Notes: a model not told the origin generated them from the letters alone. A DNA stretch of 64,000 nucleotides from an uncultured Lachnospiraceae bacterium (GCA_902793685.1 CADBEN010000001.1:186001-250000), one strand, 5' to 3'. Positions 25,969 through 34,821 are shown, counted from the stretch's first letter. Numbers and translations are program-made.

Positions 25969-27425
25969 ATCTGATCCCTCCTGCGTCCCATGTAATAGAA
26001 TCCACGGGACTCCGTCAGCTCCACGTCAACGATCTGACCCACCAGGGATGCGTCCCCCGGAAAATGGACCATGAGATTGTTGGAGAGTCTGCCGGATACA
26101 TAGCCTTCCTTCTGTCCGTTCACCTCTTCCACCAGCACCGGAAGGGTCTTCCCCGTATCCCGGTCCGCTGCCTTCGAGGCAAAGCTCTGGACGAGGTCGA
26201 TGAGCCGCTTCATGCGGTCCGCCACCTCTTCCGGATCCGCCTGGTCCGGGAAATCCGCGGCAGGCGTGCCGGTCCGTTTGGAATATATGAAGGTGAAGGC
26301 CGCCTGATAGCCGACCTCCCGCACCACATCCAGGGTGTCCTGAAAGTCCTCCTCTGTCTCGCCGGGGAAACCGACGATGATATCCGTGGTGACGGCGATT
26401 TCCGGGATTTTATCCCGGATCCGCCTTACCAGCGCGAGGTAGGATTCCTTGGTGTAATGTCGGTTCATCCGTTCAAGGATCCGGCTGCTCCCGGACTGCA
26501 GCGGCAGATGAATGTGCCGGCAGACCTTGGGCTCGGTCCTCATGACCTCGATCAGATCGTCGGACAGGTCCTTAGGATGGGGCGTCATGAAACGGATCCG
26601 CTCCAGGCCCCCGATCCGGCAGGTCCGCCGGAGAAGGTCCGCAAAGCTCACCGGGATCTCCAGTGTCTTCCCGTAAGAATTCACGTTCTGGCCGAGGAGC
26701 ATGACCTCCTTTACGCCGTCCTTTACCAGAGCCCGGATCTCCGCGAGGATGTCCTCCGGTTCCCGGCTCCGCTCCCGTCCCCGGACATAGGGGACGATGC
26801 AGTAAGTGCAGAAATTGTTGCATCCGTAGGTGATGTTCACCCCGGACTTGAAGCTCAGCTTCCGCTTCACCGGCATATGGTCGGCGTAGTCGTCCGCCCG
26901 CTCCTCCGTGTCGATGACCCGGTGCTTTTCCGCCAGACAGCTGTAGAGAAGCTCCGGGAAGCGCCAAAGGTTGTGGGTCCCGAAGACCAGGTCCACAAAG
27001 CGGTAGCTTGTCCGTACCCGGACCACCTCGTCCGCTTCCTGCATCATGCAGCCGCAGATGCCGATCAGCATGTCCGGATGATCATTCTTAAAATGCTTGA
27101 TCTGTCCCAGATGGCCGTAAAGCTTCTGGTTCGCGTTCTCCCGGACGGTGCAGGTGTTGAAGAGAAGGATGTCCGCCTCTTCGGTCTCCGTCTCCTCCGC
27201 GCCGATCTCCGTGAGGACTCCTGCCAGCTTCTCCGAGTCCCGGGCGTTCATCTGGCAGCCCATGGTGGTGATATGGAAAGAAGGAGTCCTTCCTGTCTCC
27301 TGCTTTCTCTGTTCAATACAGGTCTTCAGCTCCTCCAGGAAAAGCTGCTGACGCGTTCTTTCATCTTCGCGGACAGCCGGAGGGATACTTGTGCCCGCGG
27401 TACGCGTGCGCTCCATTTCACTCAT
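25956..27425 (-). CDS. miaB: tRNA-2-methylthio-N6-dimethylallyladenosine synthase
   Basis: 489 aa radical-SAM methylthiotransferase. N-terminal UPF0004 domain with three cluster-binding cysteines (MGCQMN, FNTCTVR, GCMMQ); radical-SAM triad C202, C206, C209 in CNNFCTYC; TRAM domain at the C-terminus. It completes ms2i6A37 after MiaA. Start chosen at MSEMERT, 5 nt after GGGAG and overlapping the proB stop by 8 nt; a second ATG three codons later is possible. An N-terminal extension of about 45 residues precedes the catalytic part. Confidence 0.96.
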   Translation of the reverse strand: MSEMERTRTAGTSIPPAVREDERTRQQLFLEELKTCIEQRKQETGRTPSFHITTMGCQMNARDSEKLAGVLTEIGAEETETEEADILLFNTCTVRENANQKLYGHLGQIKHFKNDHPDMLIGICGCMMQEADEVVRVRTSYRFVDLVFGTHNLWRFPELLYSCLAEKHRVIDTEERADDYADHMPVKRKLSFKSGVNITYGCNNFCTYCIVPYVRGRERSREPEDILAEIRALVKDGVKEVMLLGQNVNSYGKTLEIPVSFADLLRRTCRIGGLERIRFMTPHPKDLSDDLIEVMRTEPKVCRHIHLPLQSGSSRILERMNRHYTKESYLALVRRIRDKIPEIAVTTDIIVGFPGETEEDFQDTLDVVREVGYQAAFTFIYSKRTGTPAADFPDQADPEEVADRMKRLIDLVQSFASKAADRDTGKTLPVLVEEVNGQKEGYVSGRLSNNLMVHFPGDASLVGQIVDVELTESRGFYYMGRRRDQIWVI

Positions 27426-28275
27426 TCTCGCTCCCGTGGATGTAGGCTTCAAAATCGAAATCCGCCACCCGGCTCGCCTCAAACAGCGTGCCGACCTCCT
27501 CACCCTTCACGATACGGTCGATGACGGTGAGATCGTCTCCGCTGGCGATGATCATGTCCGCGCCGCTCTTGCATGCGATCTGCGCCGCCTTCAGCTTGGT
27601 CTGCATGCCGCCGGTCCCGACGTCCGAGGACGAGGATTCCTTACCCATATGGAGCAGGGACGGGGTGATCTCGGTGACCGTTGAGATGAACTTCGCGTCC
27701 GGGTTCCGGTTCGGGTCGTCGGTGTAGAGCCCGTCGATGTCGGACAGAAGGATCAGAAGATCCGCGTTGGTCAGGGAACTGACCAGGGCGGAAAGACGGT
27801 CATTGTCGCCGAGACGGATCTCACTGGTGGAGATGGTGTCGTTCTCATTTACCACCGGCACCGTGCCGAGTTTCATAAGCTCGTCAAAGGTATTCCGGGC
27901 ATTGGTCCGTGCTTCCTCCCGGAGGAAAGTAAACTGGGTCAGCAGGATCTGTGCCGCAGTCATGTTGTACTCCGCGAAGAGGCGCTGGTAGACCATCATC
28001 AGCCGCGCCTGGCCGATGGCCGCGAAGGCCTGCTTTTCCGCAAGATTCCTGGCCTTTTCCCTGTAGGCGATGGCCTGTCTTCCGGCCGCGATGGCGCCGG
28101 AGGACACCAGGATCACTTCCTTGCCCATGCCTTTCAGGTCTCCGATGTGCCGCACCAGCTGCTCGATCTTGCCGAGGTTGATGGCGCCGGTCTCCGGGTG
28201 GGTGATGGTCGATGATCCGACTTTGATCACAATGCGCTTTTTCTCTTTCAGGCGGCTTCTGTTCTCTGAACTCAT
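27418..28275 (-). CDS. proB: Glutamate 5-kinase, short form without PUA domain
   Basis: 285 aa amino-acid kinase for the first step of proline synthesis. KVGSSTIT, VSSGAIAAGR, NENDTIST and DVGTGGMQTK are conserved. The C-terminal PUA domain of about 90 residues found in E. coli and Bacillus ProB is absent, a known variant. proA is not adjacent, which is unusual for a proB gene; the neighbour is miaB, overlapping by 8 nt. AGGAG is 7 nt upstream of the ATG. The 167-nt gap upstream shows no convincing promoter. Confidence 0.94.
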   Translation of the reverse strand: MSSENRSRLKEKKRIVIKVGSSTITHPETGAINLGKIEQLVRHIGDLKGMGKEVILVSSGAIAAGRQAIAYREKARNLAEKQAFAAIGQARLMMVYQRLFAEYNMTAAQILLTQFTFLREEARTNARNTFDELMKLGTVPVVNENDTISTSEIRLGDNDRLSALVSSLTNADLLILLSDIDGLYTDDPNRNPDAKFISTVTEITPSLLHMGKESSSSDVGTGGMQTKLKAAQIACKSGADMIIASGDDLTVIDRIVKGEEVGTLFEASRVADFDFEAYIHGSENE

Positions 28276-28442
28276 GATCCGTCTCCTAGTTTTTATGATT
28301 CCGATTCGGTCTTGTCTGATTCTGTATCAAAAGGTTTCTGAACTCTTATCCCGGTCTTATGTACTGCACAAAGCCGTCCTTCCCGGGCGTCTTTTCGCAC
28401 AGACATCTGAATTAAATATTTTACCCTGATTCTGCGGTTTCG

Positions 28443-30077
28443 TCAAACCTCCGCGGGAAGCGCGTACTTCGCGATGATCTGCTCAGCGACCCGGAGTCCG
28501 TCCATGGCTGCGCTGGTGATGCCGCCGGCATAGCCCGCGCCCTCACCGCAGGGATAAAACCCGGCGATCTCCGCTTCGCAGTGTTCGTCTCTCGGAATGC
28601 GGACAGGGGACGATGTCCGGCTCTCCACGCCGGCCAGGACCGCATCAGGTCTGTCAAAGCCTTTTATTTTCCTTCCGAACTGCTCCATCCCGTCCTTCAC
28701 AGCTTCGGAGACCTCCGGTCCCAGGACCTCGTTCAGATCCGCAAAGGAGGTATCTCCCCGGAACTTCGGCTGAACTCCGCCGAAGGCTTCCGATACCTTT
28801 CCTTCCCGGAAATCTCCGTAGAGCTGGACCGGGATCTTTCCCTTTCCGGCCCGGAATGCGCGCTCCTCCAGCTTCCGCTGGTACGCGATTCCCGCCAGGG
28901 GACCATCGCCGCCGAAATCCTCCGGCGTCACCGTGACGATCAATGCGGAATTCGCGTTTCCGGAAGCCCGGTCATGATAGCTCATGCCGTTCACCGCGGT
29001 CATGCCTTCCTCCGAGGAAGCGTTCACCACGTAGCCGCCGGGGCACATACAGAAGGTGTAGACGCCTCTTCCGTCCCTGCTCTTCGCCGTCAGCTTATAG
29101 GGGGCGGGAGAAAGGAATTCCGCTTCCTTTTCCCCGTACTGGGACAGGTCGATGAGGTGCTGGGGATGCTGTACCCGGACGCCCACCGCGAAGGCCTTTG
29201 CCTCCATTTGCACTCCGTCCGAAAGAAAGTTCCTGAAAGTGTCACGGGCGGAATGTCCGGTGGCCGCAACGAGAACGCTGCAGGGGATCTCCGTCCCGCC
29301 GGAAAGACGGACGCCGGCCACCCGGATGCCTTCTGACATCTGTCCGCCTTCCGCCGGCAGGCCCCCTTCCGTGACAAGGTGCTCCACCCTTGTTCGGAAG
29401 CGGACCTCGCCGCCCAGACGCTCGATTTCCTTCCTGATCCCGCTGACAATTCCCACCAGCATGTCCGTGCCCACGTGGGGCTTCTGCTGCCACAGGATCT
29501 CCGGATCCGCACCGTACTTCACGAAGGTCTGAAGGACCGCCGTGTTCCGTCCGACGGGATCCTTCACCATGGTGTTCAGCTTTCCGTCGCTGAAGGTCCC
29601 GGCGCCGCCTTCCCCGAAGGAGACGTTGGACTCCGGATCCAGCGTTCCTTCTTTCCAGAACCGTTCCACCGTCTTCTTCCGTTCCTCAGCAGGTTCGCCC
29701 CGTTCCAGAAGGATGGGGCGGTATCCGGCTTCCGCAAGGCTGAGCCCGCAGAACAGGCCGGCAGGCCCGGTGCCGATGATGACAGGACGTTCCTTCAGCG
29801 GTGCTGTTCCGGGCGACGGCATTTCATAGCGCTGTACCGGCGCCTTCTCCGCCCGCTTGTCGCGGCACTTCTTCAGCACCTTCTGCTCGTTCCGGACTTC
29901 CGCGTCCACCATGTAGGTGAAGAAGATCTCCGGCTTTTTCCGCGCGTCGACGGATCGCCGGACGATGCTGCAGGAAAGAAGCTCCGTCTCAGGGATCCGG
30001 AGCAGCGCGCAGACCTTTCTTTTTAAATCTGCCGGTGCGTGGTGCACCGGCAGGGTGATGGGATTGATCCTTATCAT
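28443..30077 (-). CDS. NAD(P)/FAD-dependent dehydrogenase-like flavoprotein (COG2509 type)
   Basis: 544 aa. An N-terminal domain of about 90 residues (LLRIPETELLSCSIVRRSVDARKK-like) typical of this uncharacterised group precedes a FAD-binding Rossmann motif VIIGTGPAGLFCGLSLAEAG and ends with FYPCGEGAGYAGGITSAAMDG, the second FAD contact. The GEGGAGTFSDGKL block is diagnostic of the group. The substrate is unknown. It overlaps the DUF3783 gene by 4 nt. It is likely cytosolic, with no membrane segment or signal peptide. Confidence 0.88.
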   Translation of the reverse strand: MIRINPITLPVHHAPADLKRKVCALLRIPETELLSCSIVRRSVDARKKPEIFFTYMVDAEVRNEQKVLKKCRDKRAEKAPVQRYEMPSPGTAPLKERPVIIGTGPAGLFCGLSLAEAGYRPILLERGEPAEERKKTVERFWKEGTLDPESNVSFGEGGAGTFSDGKLNTMVKDPVGRNTAVLQTFVKYGADPEILWQQKPHVGTDMLVGIVSGIRKEIERLGGEVRFRTRVEHLVTEGGLPAEGGQMSEGIRVAGVRLSGGTEIPCSVLVAATGHSARDTFRNFLSDGVQMEAKAFAVGVRVQHPQHLIDLSQYGEKEAEFLSPAPYKLTAKSRDGRGVYTFCMCPGGYVVNASSEEGMTAVNGMSYHDRASGNANSALIVTVTPEDFGGDGPLAGIAYQRKLEERAFRAGKGKIPVQLYGDFREGKVSEAFGGVQPKFRGDTSFADLNEVLGPEVSEAVKDGMEQFGRKIKGFDRPDAVLAGVESRTSSPVRIPRDEHCEAEIAGFYPCGEGAGYAGGITSAAMDGLRVAEQIIAKYALPAEV

Positions 30078-30466
30078 AGTTTTTCTCCGGTCAGGGCAGC
30101 GTGCTCGCCCCGGAGCTCGCCGTAGAGCGCCCTGAGCGTCCAGGAGACATTGTGCTCCGTCAGCACCGCCTTGATGGGCACCCGGATCTTCCGGGCCTTC
30201 ATGTCCGCGAGAAAGCTGTCCAGCATGCGGTTCGAAAGTCCGCAGAATACCAGCATCGGCTGTGTCATAGGCGCAGGGGCCGTTTCAGAGGTTTCCGCGG
30301 CAGCCTCAGCCGGCGGCAGGATTCCCGCCAGTTCCCCGATGAGCAGGTCTGCCTGCTCCGGGCCCACGGTCCGGCAGCGGATCTTCTTCAGAGCACACAG
30401 CACCGGGATCTCCGGAAGCATGTTCTGCTCCGGCCTGTAAAACAGGATGGTTCCGTTCAGTTTCAT
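30074..30466 (-). CDS. DUF3783-domain protein
   Basis: 130 aa. The C-terminal half (MLVFCGLSNRMLDSFLADMK through KAVLTEHNVSWTLRALYGEL) matches the DUF3783 pattern of small Firmicutes proteins. The N-terminal half resembles a short alpha/beta unit, and an Ala/Glu/Thr-rich linker (about 52-66) separates the two. Function unknown. GGGAG lies 5 nt before the ATG; the 3' end overlaps the flavoprotein gene by 4 nt, so the two are co-translated. Confidence 0.8.
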   Translation of the reverse strand: MKLNGTILFYRPEQNMLPEIPVLCALKKIRCRTVGPEQADLLIGELAGILPPAEAAAETSETAPAPMTQPMLVFCGLSNRMLDSFLADMKARKIRVPIKAVLTEHNVSWTLRALYGELRGEHAALTGEKL

Positions 30467-30484
30467 TCTGACTCCCTGAAAAAC

Positions 30485-30919
30485 TTACTTTCCGAGTTCT
30501 TTCCGGATCTCGGCGGCCATTTCTTCCAGCTTCTCCTCCGTCTGGTAGAACTTTCCCGGATCCATGGCAAAGGTGCCGCCGTACTCGAACTCTCCCTCAT
30601 ACTTCGGGACGATGTGGATATGCAGATGATGTCCGGTATCCCCGTACATGCCGAAATTGATCTTCTTCGGCGCGTAGAGCTTGTGCATGATCCGCGCGAT
30701 CTCTGCCGCGTCGTCGAAGAACACCTTCCGCTCCTCCGCGGAGATCTCCGCGATATCGTCCGCGTGGTCCTTATAGGCAAGGATCATGCGGCCCGGATGG
30801 GACTGCTCCCGGAACAGATACAGGAATCCGCTGGCCATCTCACAGACCGGATAGCCGAACTTCTGATACAGGGCCGGATTCTCTTCTCTCATGCAGTATG
30901 CGCAGTTTGTGTCTTTCAT
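30485..30919 (-). CDS. HIT-family nucleotide hydrolase/transferase
   Basis: 144 aa. The histidine triad is H98-L-H100-I-H102 in HHLHIHIVPK, with C6 and C9 (CAYC) as a possible zinc site as in Fhit/Hint-like bacterial proteins. Such proteins hydrolyse dinucleotide polyphosphates or aminoacyl-/phosphoramidate nucleotides; which one here is unknown. It is the first gene of the HIT-DUF3783-flavoprotein group, and an unusual palindrome-rich leader lies upstream. Confidence 0.9.
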   Translation of the reverse strand: MKDTNCAYCMREENPALYQKFGYPVCEMASGFLYLFREQSHPGRMILAYKDHADDIAEISAEERKVFFDDAAEIARIMHKLYAPKKINFGMYGDTGHHLHIHIVPKYEGEFEYGGTFAMDPGKFYQTEEKLEEMAAEIRKELGK

Positions 30920-30993
30920 CTTATGCCTCCTGAGATTGTATCTTTGTGCTTAGGTTTCTACTTGATCCTGCTGCAGAAATCCAGCCCTCCATA

Positions 30994-31109
30994 CCCGGGG
31001 CGCTTTGCGTCCCGGGCTGTCGGCGGCCAGAGGCGCTTCGCGCCTTGGCCGCCTTGGAATCATGATCAGACTGGACAGCAAGCTTTCCATCCTGATCATG
31101 ATTCCAAGG
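30994..31109. repeat. Cluster of three consecutive palindromes
   Basis: Within the 290-nt gap between the SGNH and HIT genes: (1) CCCGGG-CGC/GCG-CCCGGG at 30994-31016; (2) GGCGGCC with AGGCGC pairing to GCGCCT and GGCCGCC at 31022-31053; (3) an 18-bp perfect stem, CCTTGGAATCATGATCAG (31052-31069) with its complement at 31092-31109, whose loop can itself pair. Stems 2 and 3 share two bases. None is followed by a T run. The rest of 30920-31209 shows no gene; a possible HIT -10 (TAATAT) lies near 31127. Confidence 0.8.
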
Positions 31110-31209
31110 TGCTGAACAGTTAAACATATTATCGCCGCGGCGCGGTGCTTCCGCAATCGTAAAATTCTTATCTCTCTGCAGCAGAAATTCCCGCCGGATT
31201 CAGGTACGC

Positions 31210-32301
31210 TCAGGTCTTCCGGTCATAGTCGTCATTGGAAGCCTTGATTTTGTGCCAGCTCTCAAGCTCCTTTGTCCACCATGCGCAGGCCGGGTCTTCC
31301 CGGCGGTCCGGGAGAACGTAATGCTCCGTGAGATACTCCCCGATCCGCTTCGTCGCCTTGGCGGCGCCCAGGGAATCCAGATGATTGTAGCCCCAGAAAT
31401 CCGTTTCCGGGTCGATGCCGAGGGCCTCCATCTCCCGGGAGAAATCGTGGAACGCAAAGCCCCGGGACTGAAGATATTCCCCGGTATAGTTCTTCCGCTG
31501 CCATCCTTCCCCGTTGCAGTAGACCGGCAGGAACACGAACAGGACCTCACAGTCCAGCTTCTGAACCTCCTCCGCCAGCTCTTCCAGGTACCGCTGCTCC
31601 GTCTCCGGAAGCGGCATGCTGCTGCCATCGTCCGCGCCCAGCTCCTCCGGCACGGTCTTTCCGCCGGCGTCATGGCTCAGGTACTGGAATCCCTTTCCGA
31701 TATCATACTGCGCGTTGTCAAAGTGCTTCCGGTTCGGCGTGTTCGTGTGATAGCGGGAAATATCCAGATGATAGTAGATCCGCCGCGGAAGGTCGGCATC
31801 GACCGCCTCTGAGATCTCATGTATCAGGGCCGCCCGCCCCGGGGAATACTTCATGCTGTCAATGTTGAACTTGATGAAGAGTTCCCGGTTCTCCGGGTGC
31901 CAGTCCTCTCCCCGGGCCGCCGGATGATGGCCGCTGACAAAGGGGGCGATGTCGATGACCAGAAGCTTCGGCTTCTGAGTCTTCAGGACCTCCCGTACGC
32001 TGTACTTCAGGGAGTTTTCGAACTGCATGTTCGTCGCGTAGATACAGGAGGTGATGCCCTGCTGCTCATAGAGATCCATGGGCATGATCCCGGAGAAGGT
32101 GGTGCTGGTGCCGATGAACACGGTGTCGCAGCTGTCCTTTTCCATCCCGTAGAAGGTCATGAGCTTGTCGTAGCCGCGGCACATGTAGGACAGGTGCACG
32201 AAGCCCCAGGCCGTCAGGAGGATCGTCAGAAGGATGCAGACGGTCTGCCGGACGGTCTTATTCAGTTTTCCGGCGCTGCCGGTCTTCTTGTCCGCATCCA
32301 T
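31210..32301 (-). CDS. SGNH/AlgJ-like membrane-anchored protein, partner of the MBOAT protein
   Basis: 363 aa with one N-terminal membrane helix (about 19-37). FIGTSTTFSGIMP holds a candidate nucleophile S66, as in the first block of SGNH hydrolase/acyltransferases, and a late DFWGYNHLDSLGA block would supply the Asp/His part. Proteins of this kind (AlgJ, AlgX, DltD-like) pass an acyl group onto an extracellular polymer after an MBOAT protein moves it across the membrane. It follows the MBOAT gene by 16 nt with GGAGG upstream. The acceptor is not indicated. Confidence 0.75.
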   Translation of the reverse strand: MDADKKTGSAGKLNKTVRQTVCILLTILLTAWGFVHLSYMCRGYDKLMTFYGMEKDSCDTVFIGTSTTFSGIMPMDLYEQQGITSCIYATNMQFENSLKYSVREVLKTQKPKLLVIDIAPFVSGHHPAARGEDWHPENRELFIKFNIDSMKYSPGRAALIHEISEAVDADLPRRIYYHLDISRYHTNTPNRKHFDNAQYDIGKGFQYLSHDAGGKTVPEELGADDGSSMPLPETEQRYLEELAEEVQKLDCEVLFVFLPVYCNGEGWQRKNYTGEYLQSRGFAFHDFSREMEALGIDPETDFWGYNHLDSLGAAKATKRIGEYLTEHYVLPDRREDPACAWWTKELESWHKIKASNDDYDRKT

Positions 32302-32317
32302 GGAATGCCTCCGAACA

Positions 32318-33760
32318 TCAGAACTGGAAATAGATGAACTGCTGGGCGTTGTAGGTGTCCCCGTAACAGCCGAACAGAAGGATCGCGAAGAACAGTCCCG
32401 CCATCACAAGATACCGCACCGGGAAGGGGCAGGCGAGGACCTGCTCGTCCGGGTGCTTTCCGAGATATTTTGCGAGATCCGTGAGGAACAGGACCAGGAC
32501 AGCCCCGGCGAGGATCCGAAAATCCTTCATCCCCTGGCCCAGGGTAAAAAAGCTGCCGCCGGTCAGGATCTCCGGATTGAAGGAGGAAAACAGATACCGG
32601 ATGGTCCGGAAAGCGGGCTGCATGCCGCCTGCACGGAAAAAGATCAGGGAAAACAGGAACAGAAGGAAGGTCCGGATCCGGGCAGGAAACCCCTTTGCAA
32701 CCCCCTTCTTTGCGGTTTCCTGCGCGACTGCCTCCACCGACTGGAACAGGCCGTTCAGCAGTCCCCAGAACACGAAGCCCAGGGAGGCGCCGTGCCAGAG
32801 GCCGCTCACGCCGAAGACGATGAGCAGGTTACGGATCTTTTTCCCGAGGCCTGCTCTCCCGCCGCCCAGCGGAAAATACAGGTAGTCCCGGAACCAGGTG
32901 GACAGGGAAATGTGCCAGCGGCTCCAGAGTTCCCGGACAGAAGCCGAGAGAAACGGCGCCTCAAAGTTGCTCATAAGACGGATTCCCAGGATCCGGGCGG
33001 AGCCCGCCGCGATCACGGAATAACCGTAGAAATCGCAGTAGATCTGGATCGCGAAAAGGAAGGTCGCGAAGGCCACACCGAAGCCCGGCCAGGAAGCCGG
33101 ATCATTGTAGACTGCGTCGACAATGGGGGAGACCCGGTCCGCGATGACCATCTTGAGAAAGAGGCCGTAGAGGATCAGGAGCAGCCCTCTTCGCACATTT
33201 TCATAAGTCAGGGTATGGCGTTCCGACAGCTGGTGCATCAGGTTTCCGGACCGCTCGATGGGGCCCGCCACCAGCTGTGGGAAAAATGACACGAACAGGG
33301 CGTAACGGATAAAGTCATGCTCTGCCGGGATATCGCCCCGGTACACGTCGATGAGATAGCCCAGGGCCTGCAGTGTGAAGAACGAGATTCCCACGGGAAG
33401 AATGATGGAAAGTGCCGGGAACTGCGGAAGATGCACTGCTCCCAGGAACCGGTTCATAAGTCCCGTGCCGAAGTTATAGTATTTGAAAAAGCCGAGGATC
33501 CCGAGATTGACTGCAAGACACGCAAAAAGCACCGCCTTCCGGCGGCCCGGGGCCCCTTCCATCCCTTCCAGGATCCGTGCGCCGGTATATGTCACCAGCG
33601 TGCAGCCGGCCAGCAGCAGGATGTACTTCGGATTCCACTGCATGTAGAAATACCAGCTGGCGGCCAGCAGCCAGACGTGCCGGACCTTATGCGGGAGAAG
33701 GAAATATACTGCCGTTACGAACGGCAGGAAAAGAATGTACTGGATCGTGTTGAAAAGCAT
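32318..33760 (-). CDS. MBOAT O-acyltransferase (AlgI/DltB type)
   Basis: 480 aa with about ten membrane helices. The MBOAT histidine is H323 in SGLWHGAS, preceded by SRWHISLSTWFRDYLYFPLGG, the AlgI/DltB signature. It would transfer an acyl (probably acetyl) group across the membrane for modification of a cell-surface polymer. The ATG at 33760 has no ribosome-binding site and lies 7 nt from a perfect TATAAT; a TTG six codons upstream is the alternative start. Partner SGNH protein follows directly. Confidence 0.93.
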   Translation of the reverse strand: MLFNTIQYILFLPFVTAVYFLLPHKVRHVWLLAASWYFYMQWNPKYILLLAGCTLVTYTGARILEGMEGAPGRRKAVLFACLAVNLGILGFFKYYNFGTGLMNRFLGAVHLPQFPALSIILPVGISFFTLQALGYLIDVYRGDIPAEHDFIRYALFVSFFPQLVAGPIERSGNLMHQLSERHTLTYENVRRGLLLILYGLFLKMVIADRVSPIVDAVYNDPASWPGFGVAFATFLFAIQIYCDFYGYSVIAAGSARILGIRLMSNFEAPFLSASVRELWSRWHISLSTWFRDYLYFPLGGGRAGLGKKIRNLLIVFGVSGLWHGASLGFVFWGLLNGLFQSVEAVAQETAKKGVAKGFPARIRTFLLFLFSLIFFRAGGMQPAFRTIRYLFSSFNPEILTGGSFFTLGQGMKDFRILAGAVLVLFLTDLAKYLGKHPDEQVLACPFPVRYLVMAGLFFAILLFGCYGDTYNAQQFIYFQF

Positions 33761-33766
33761 GAGGTC

Positions 33767-33772
33767 ATTATA
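33767..33772 (-). promoter_or_regulatory. -10 element of the MBOAT promoter
   Basis: TATAAT on the minus strand, just after the terminator of the upstream lipoprotein gene. No good -35 is visible. Transcription from it would begin at or within one base of the MBOAT ATG. Confidence 0.5.
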
Positions 33773-33790
33773 ACCCAATTATTAAAAATC

Positions 33791-33822
33791 AGCACCCCCG
33801 GATTTGTGAGTCCGGGGGTGCT
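33791..33822 (-). terminator. Terminator of the lipoprotein gene
   Basis: 12-bp perfect stem AGCACCCCCGGA with its complement at 33811-33822, 8-nt loop, followed on the minus strand by GATTTTTAAT. Confidence 0.9.
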
Positions 33823-33837
33823 GGACAGTTATATGTT

Positions 33838-34821
33838 TCAGAGCAGTCCTTCGATCATGTCCATGGGAGTTTCATCGTCCGCGTCCTGATCCGCTGCGGC
33901 CGCTTTTACATCCTCCGGGACCTTGAGGTCAATGCCGGAATTCATCGAAAGCAGGTCCAGGGTAACTTCGAGATCCTTCACGTCAAGTTCCGACACCTCC
34001 TCCGCTTCCGTCTTTACATGAATGGCATCGGCGCTGAGCCAGAGTCCCGCAAGCGCCAGACCCTTGTCAAAGGTGACAAGGCACTTTGCGTTCTCCGTAC
34101 CGGTGATCTCTGCCTGATCCTGGAGATCATTCACGATCTCCGGCTCGATATCGACGATATAGGAGCCGTTGTTCTTGTTGATATAGATCCCGCTGACCTT
34201 CTGCGGATCCAGAGAAAAGACGGGGTCCTTTTTTTCCGTCTCCCCGTCAGGCTTCTTTTCTGTCTCCTCGTCCGGTTTCTTTTCTTCTTTCTTCCGGATC
34301 CACCGGTTCAGGTCTTCACTGGTCTCCGCGGCATCGCCCGCCAGGCCGAACAGACCGCCTTCCATGGTGAATTCCTTCGTATAGCTGTAACTGTATTCCT
34401 CGGCCGCGTCGGTGTAGCCGTCGCCTTTCAGGCTCATGTTCCCGAGCAGCGGAATACTGACCTGCATGGCAAGGTCCGTATACTTGATGTTCCCCGCCTG
34501 GTCTATGGAAAACTCCGCGGCAGAAAGGCTCATGGGGATGTCAAAATCCGACCCGCCGAAGATCTCGCCGAGATCGGCGGAAAGCACCGTCTTCATGTCT
34601 GCGGCAGCCGAAATATCACTCATGGTCACCGCATACTTTTTATTGACTGCCTGAAGGAACTGCTCCGTCTTTTTGTCGTCCAGTTTTTCAAGGCCGTCGG
34701 TGCTTTTCTCGATGGGGGCACTGCCGGCAAGGTCTTTGCTCGGATGAAAAGGACTGCATGCTGTAAGAGCCATGACAGATACGGTCATGATCGCAATGAC
34801 TGTCTTCATTGTTTTCTTCAT
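33838..34821 (-). CDS. Lipoprotein of unknown function
   Basis: 327 aa. The signal peptide ends in the lipobox LTAC with lipidated C22, so it should be attached to the outer face of the membrane by Lgt and LspA. The mature part is beta-rich and acidic, with an imperfect repeat KKPDEETE/KKPDGETE near residues 183-198 forming a charged linker. No catalytic motif is evident. It resembles in outline the lipoproteins with two LolA-like halves found in Clostridia, but that is only an impression. It lies downstream of the BaiN-like gene by 50 nt and ends at a strong terminator. Confidence 0.75.
   Translation of the reverse strand: MKKTMKTVIAIMTVSVMALTACSPFHPSKDLAGSAPIEKSTDGLEKLDDKKTEQFLQAVNKKYAVTMSDISAAADMKTVLSADLGEIFGGSDFDIPMSLSAAEFSIDQAGNIKYTDLAMQVSIPLLGNMSLKGDGYTDAAEEYSYSYTKEFTMEGGLFGLAGDAAETSEDLNRWIRKKEEKKPDEETEKKPDGETEKKDPVFSLDPQKVSGIYINKNNGSYIVDIEPEIVNDLQDQAEITGTENAKCLVTFDKGLALAGLWLSADAIHVKTEAEEVSELDVKDLEVTLDLLSMNSGIDLKVPEDVKAAAADQDADDETPMDMIEGLL

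Noticed and set aside
30920-31209. Small protein genes in the palindrome-rich gap
   Set aside because: Short frames of about 68 codons exist but lack ribosome-binding sites and their composition follows the palindromes.
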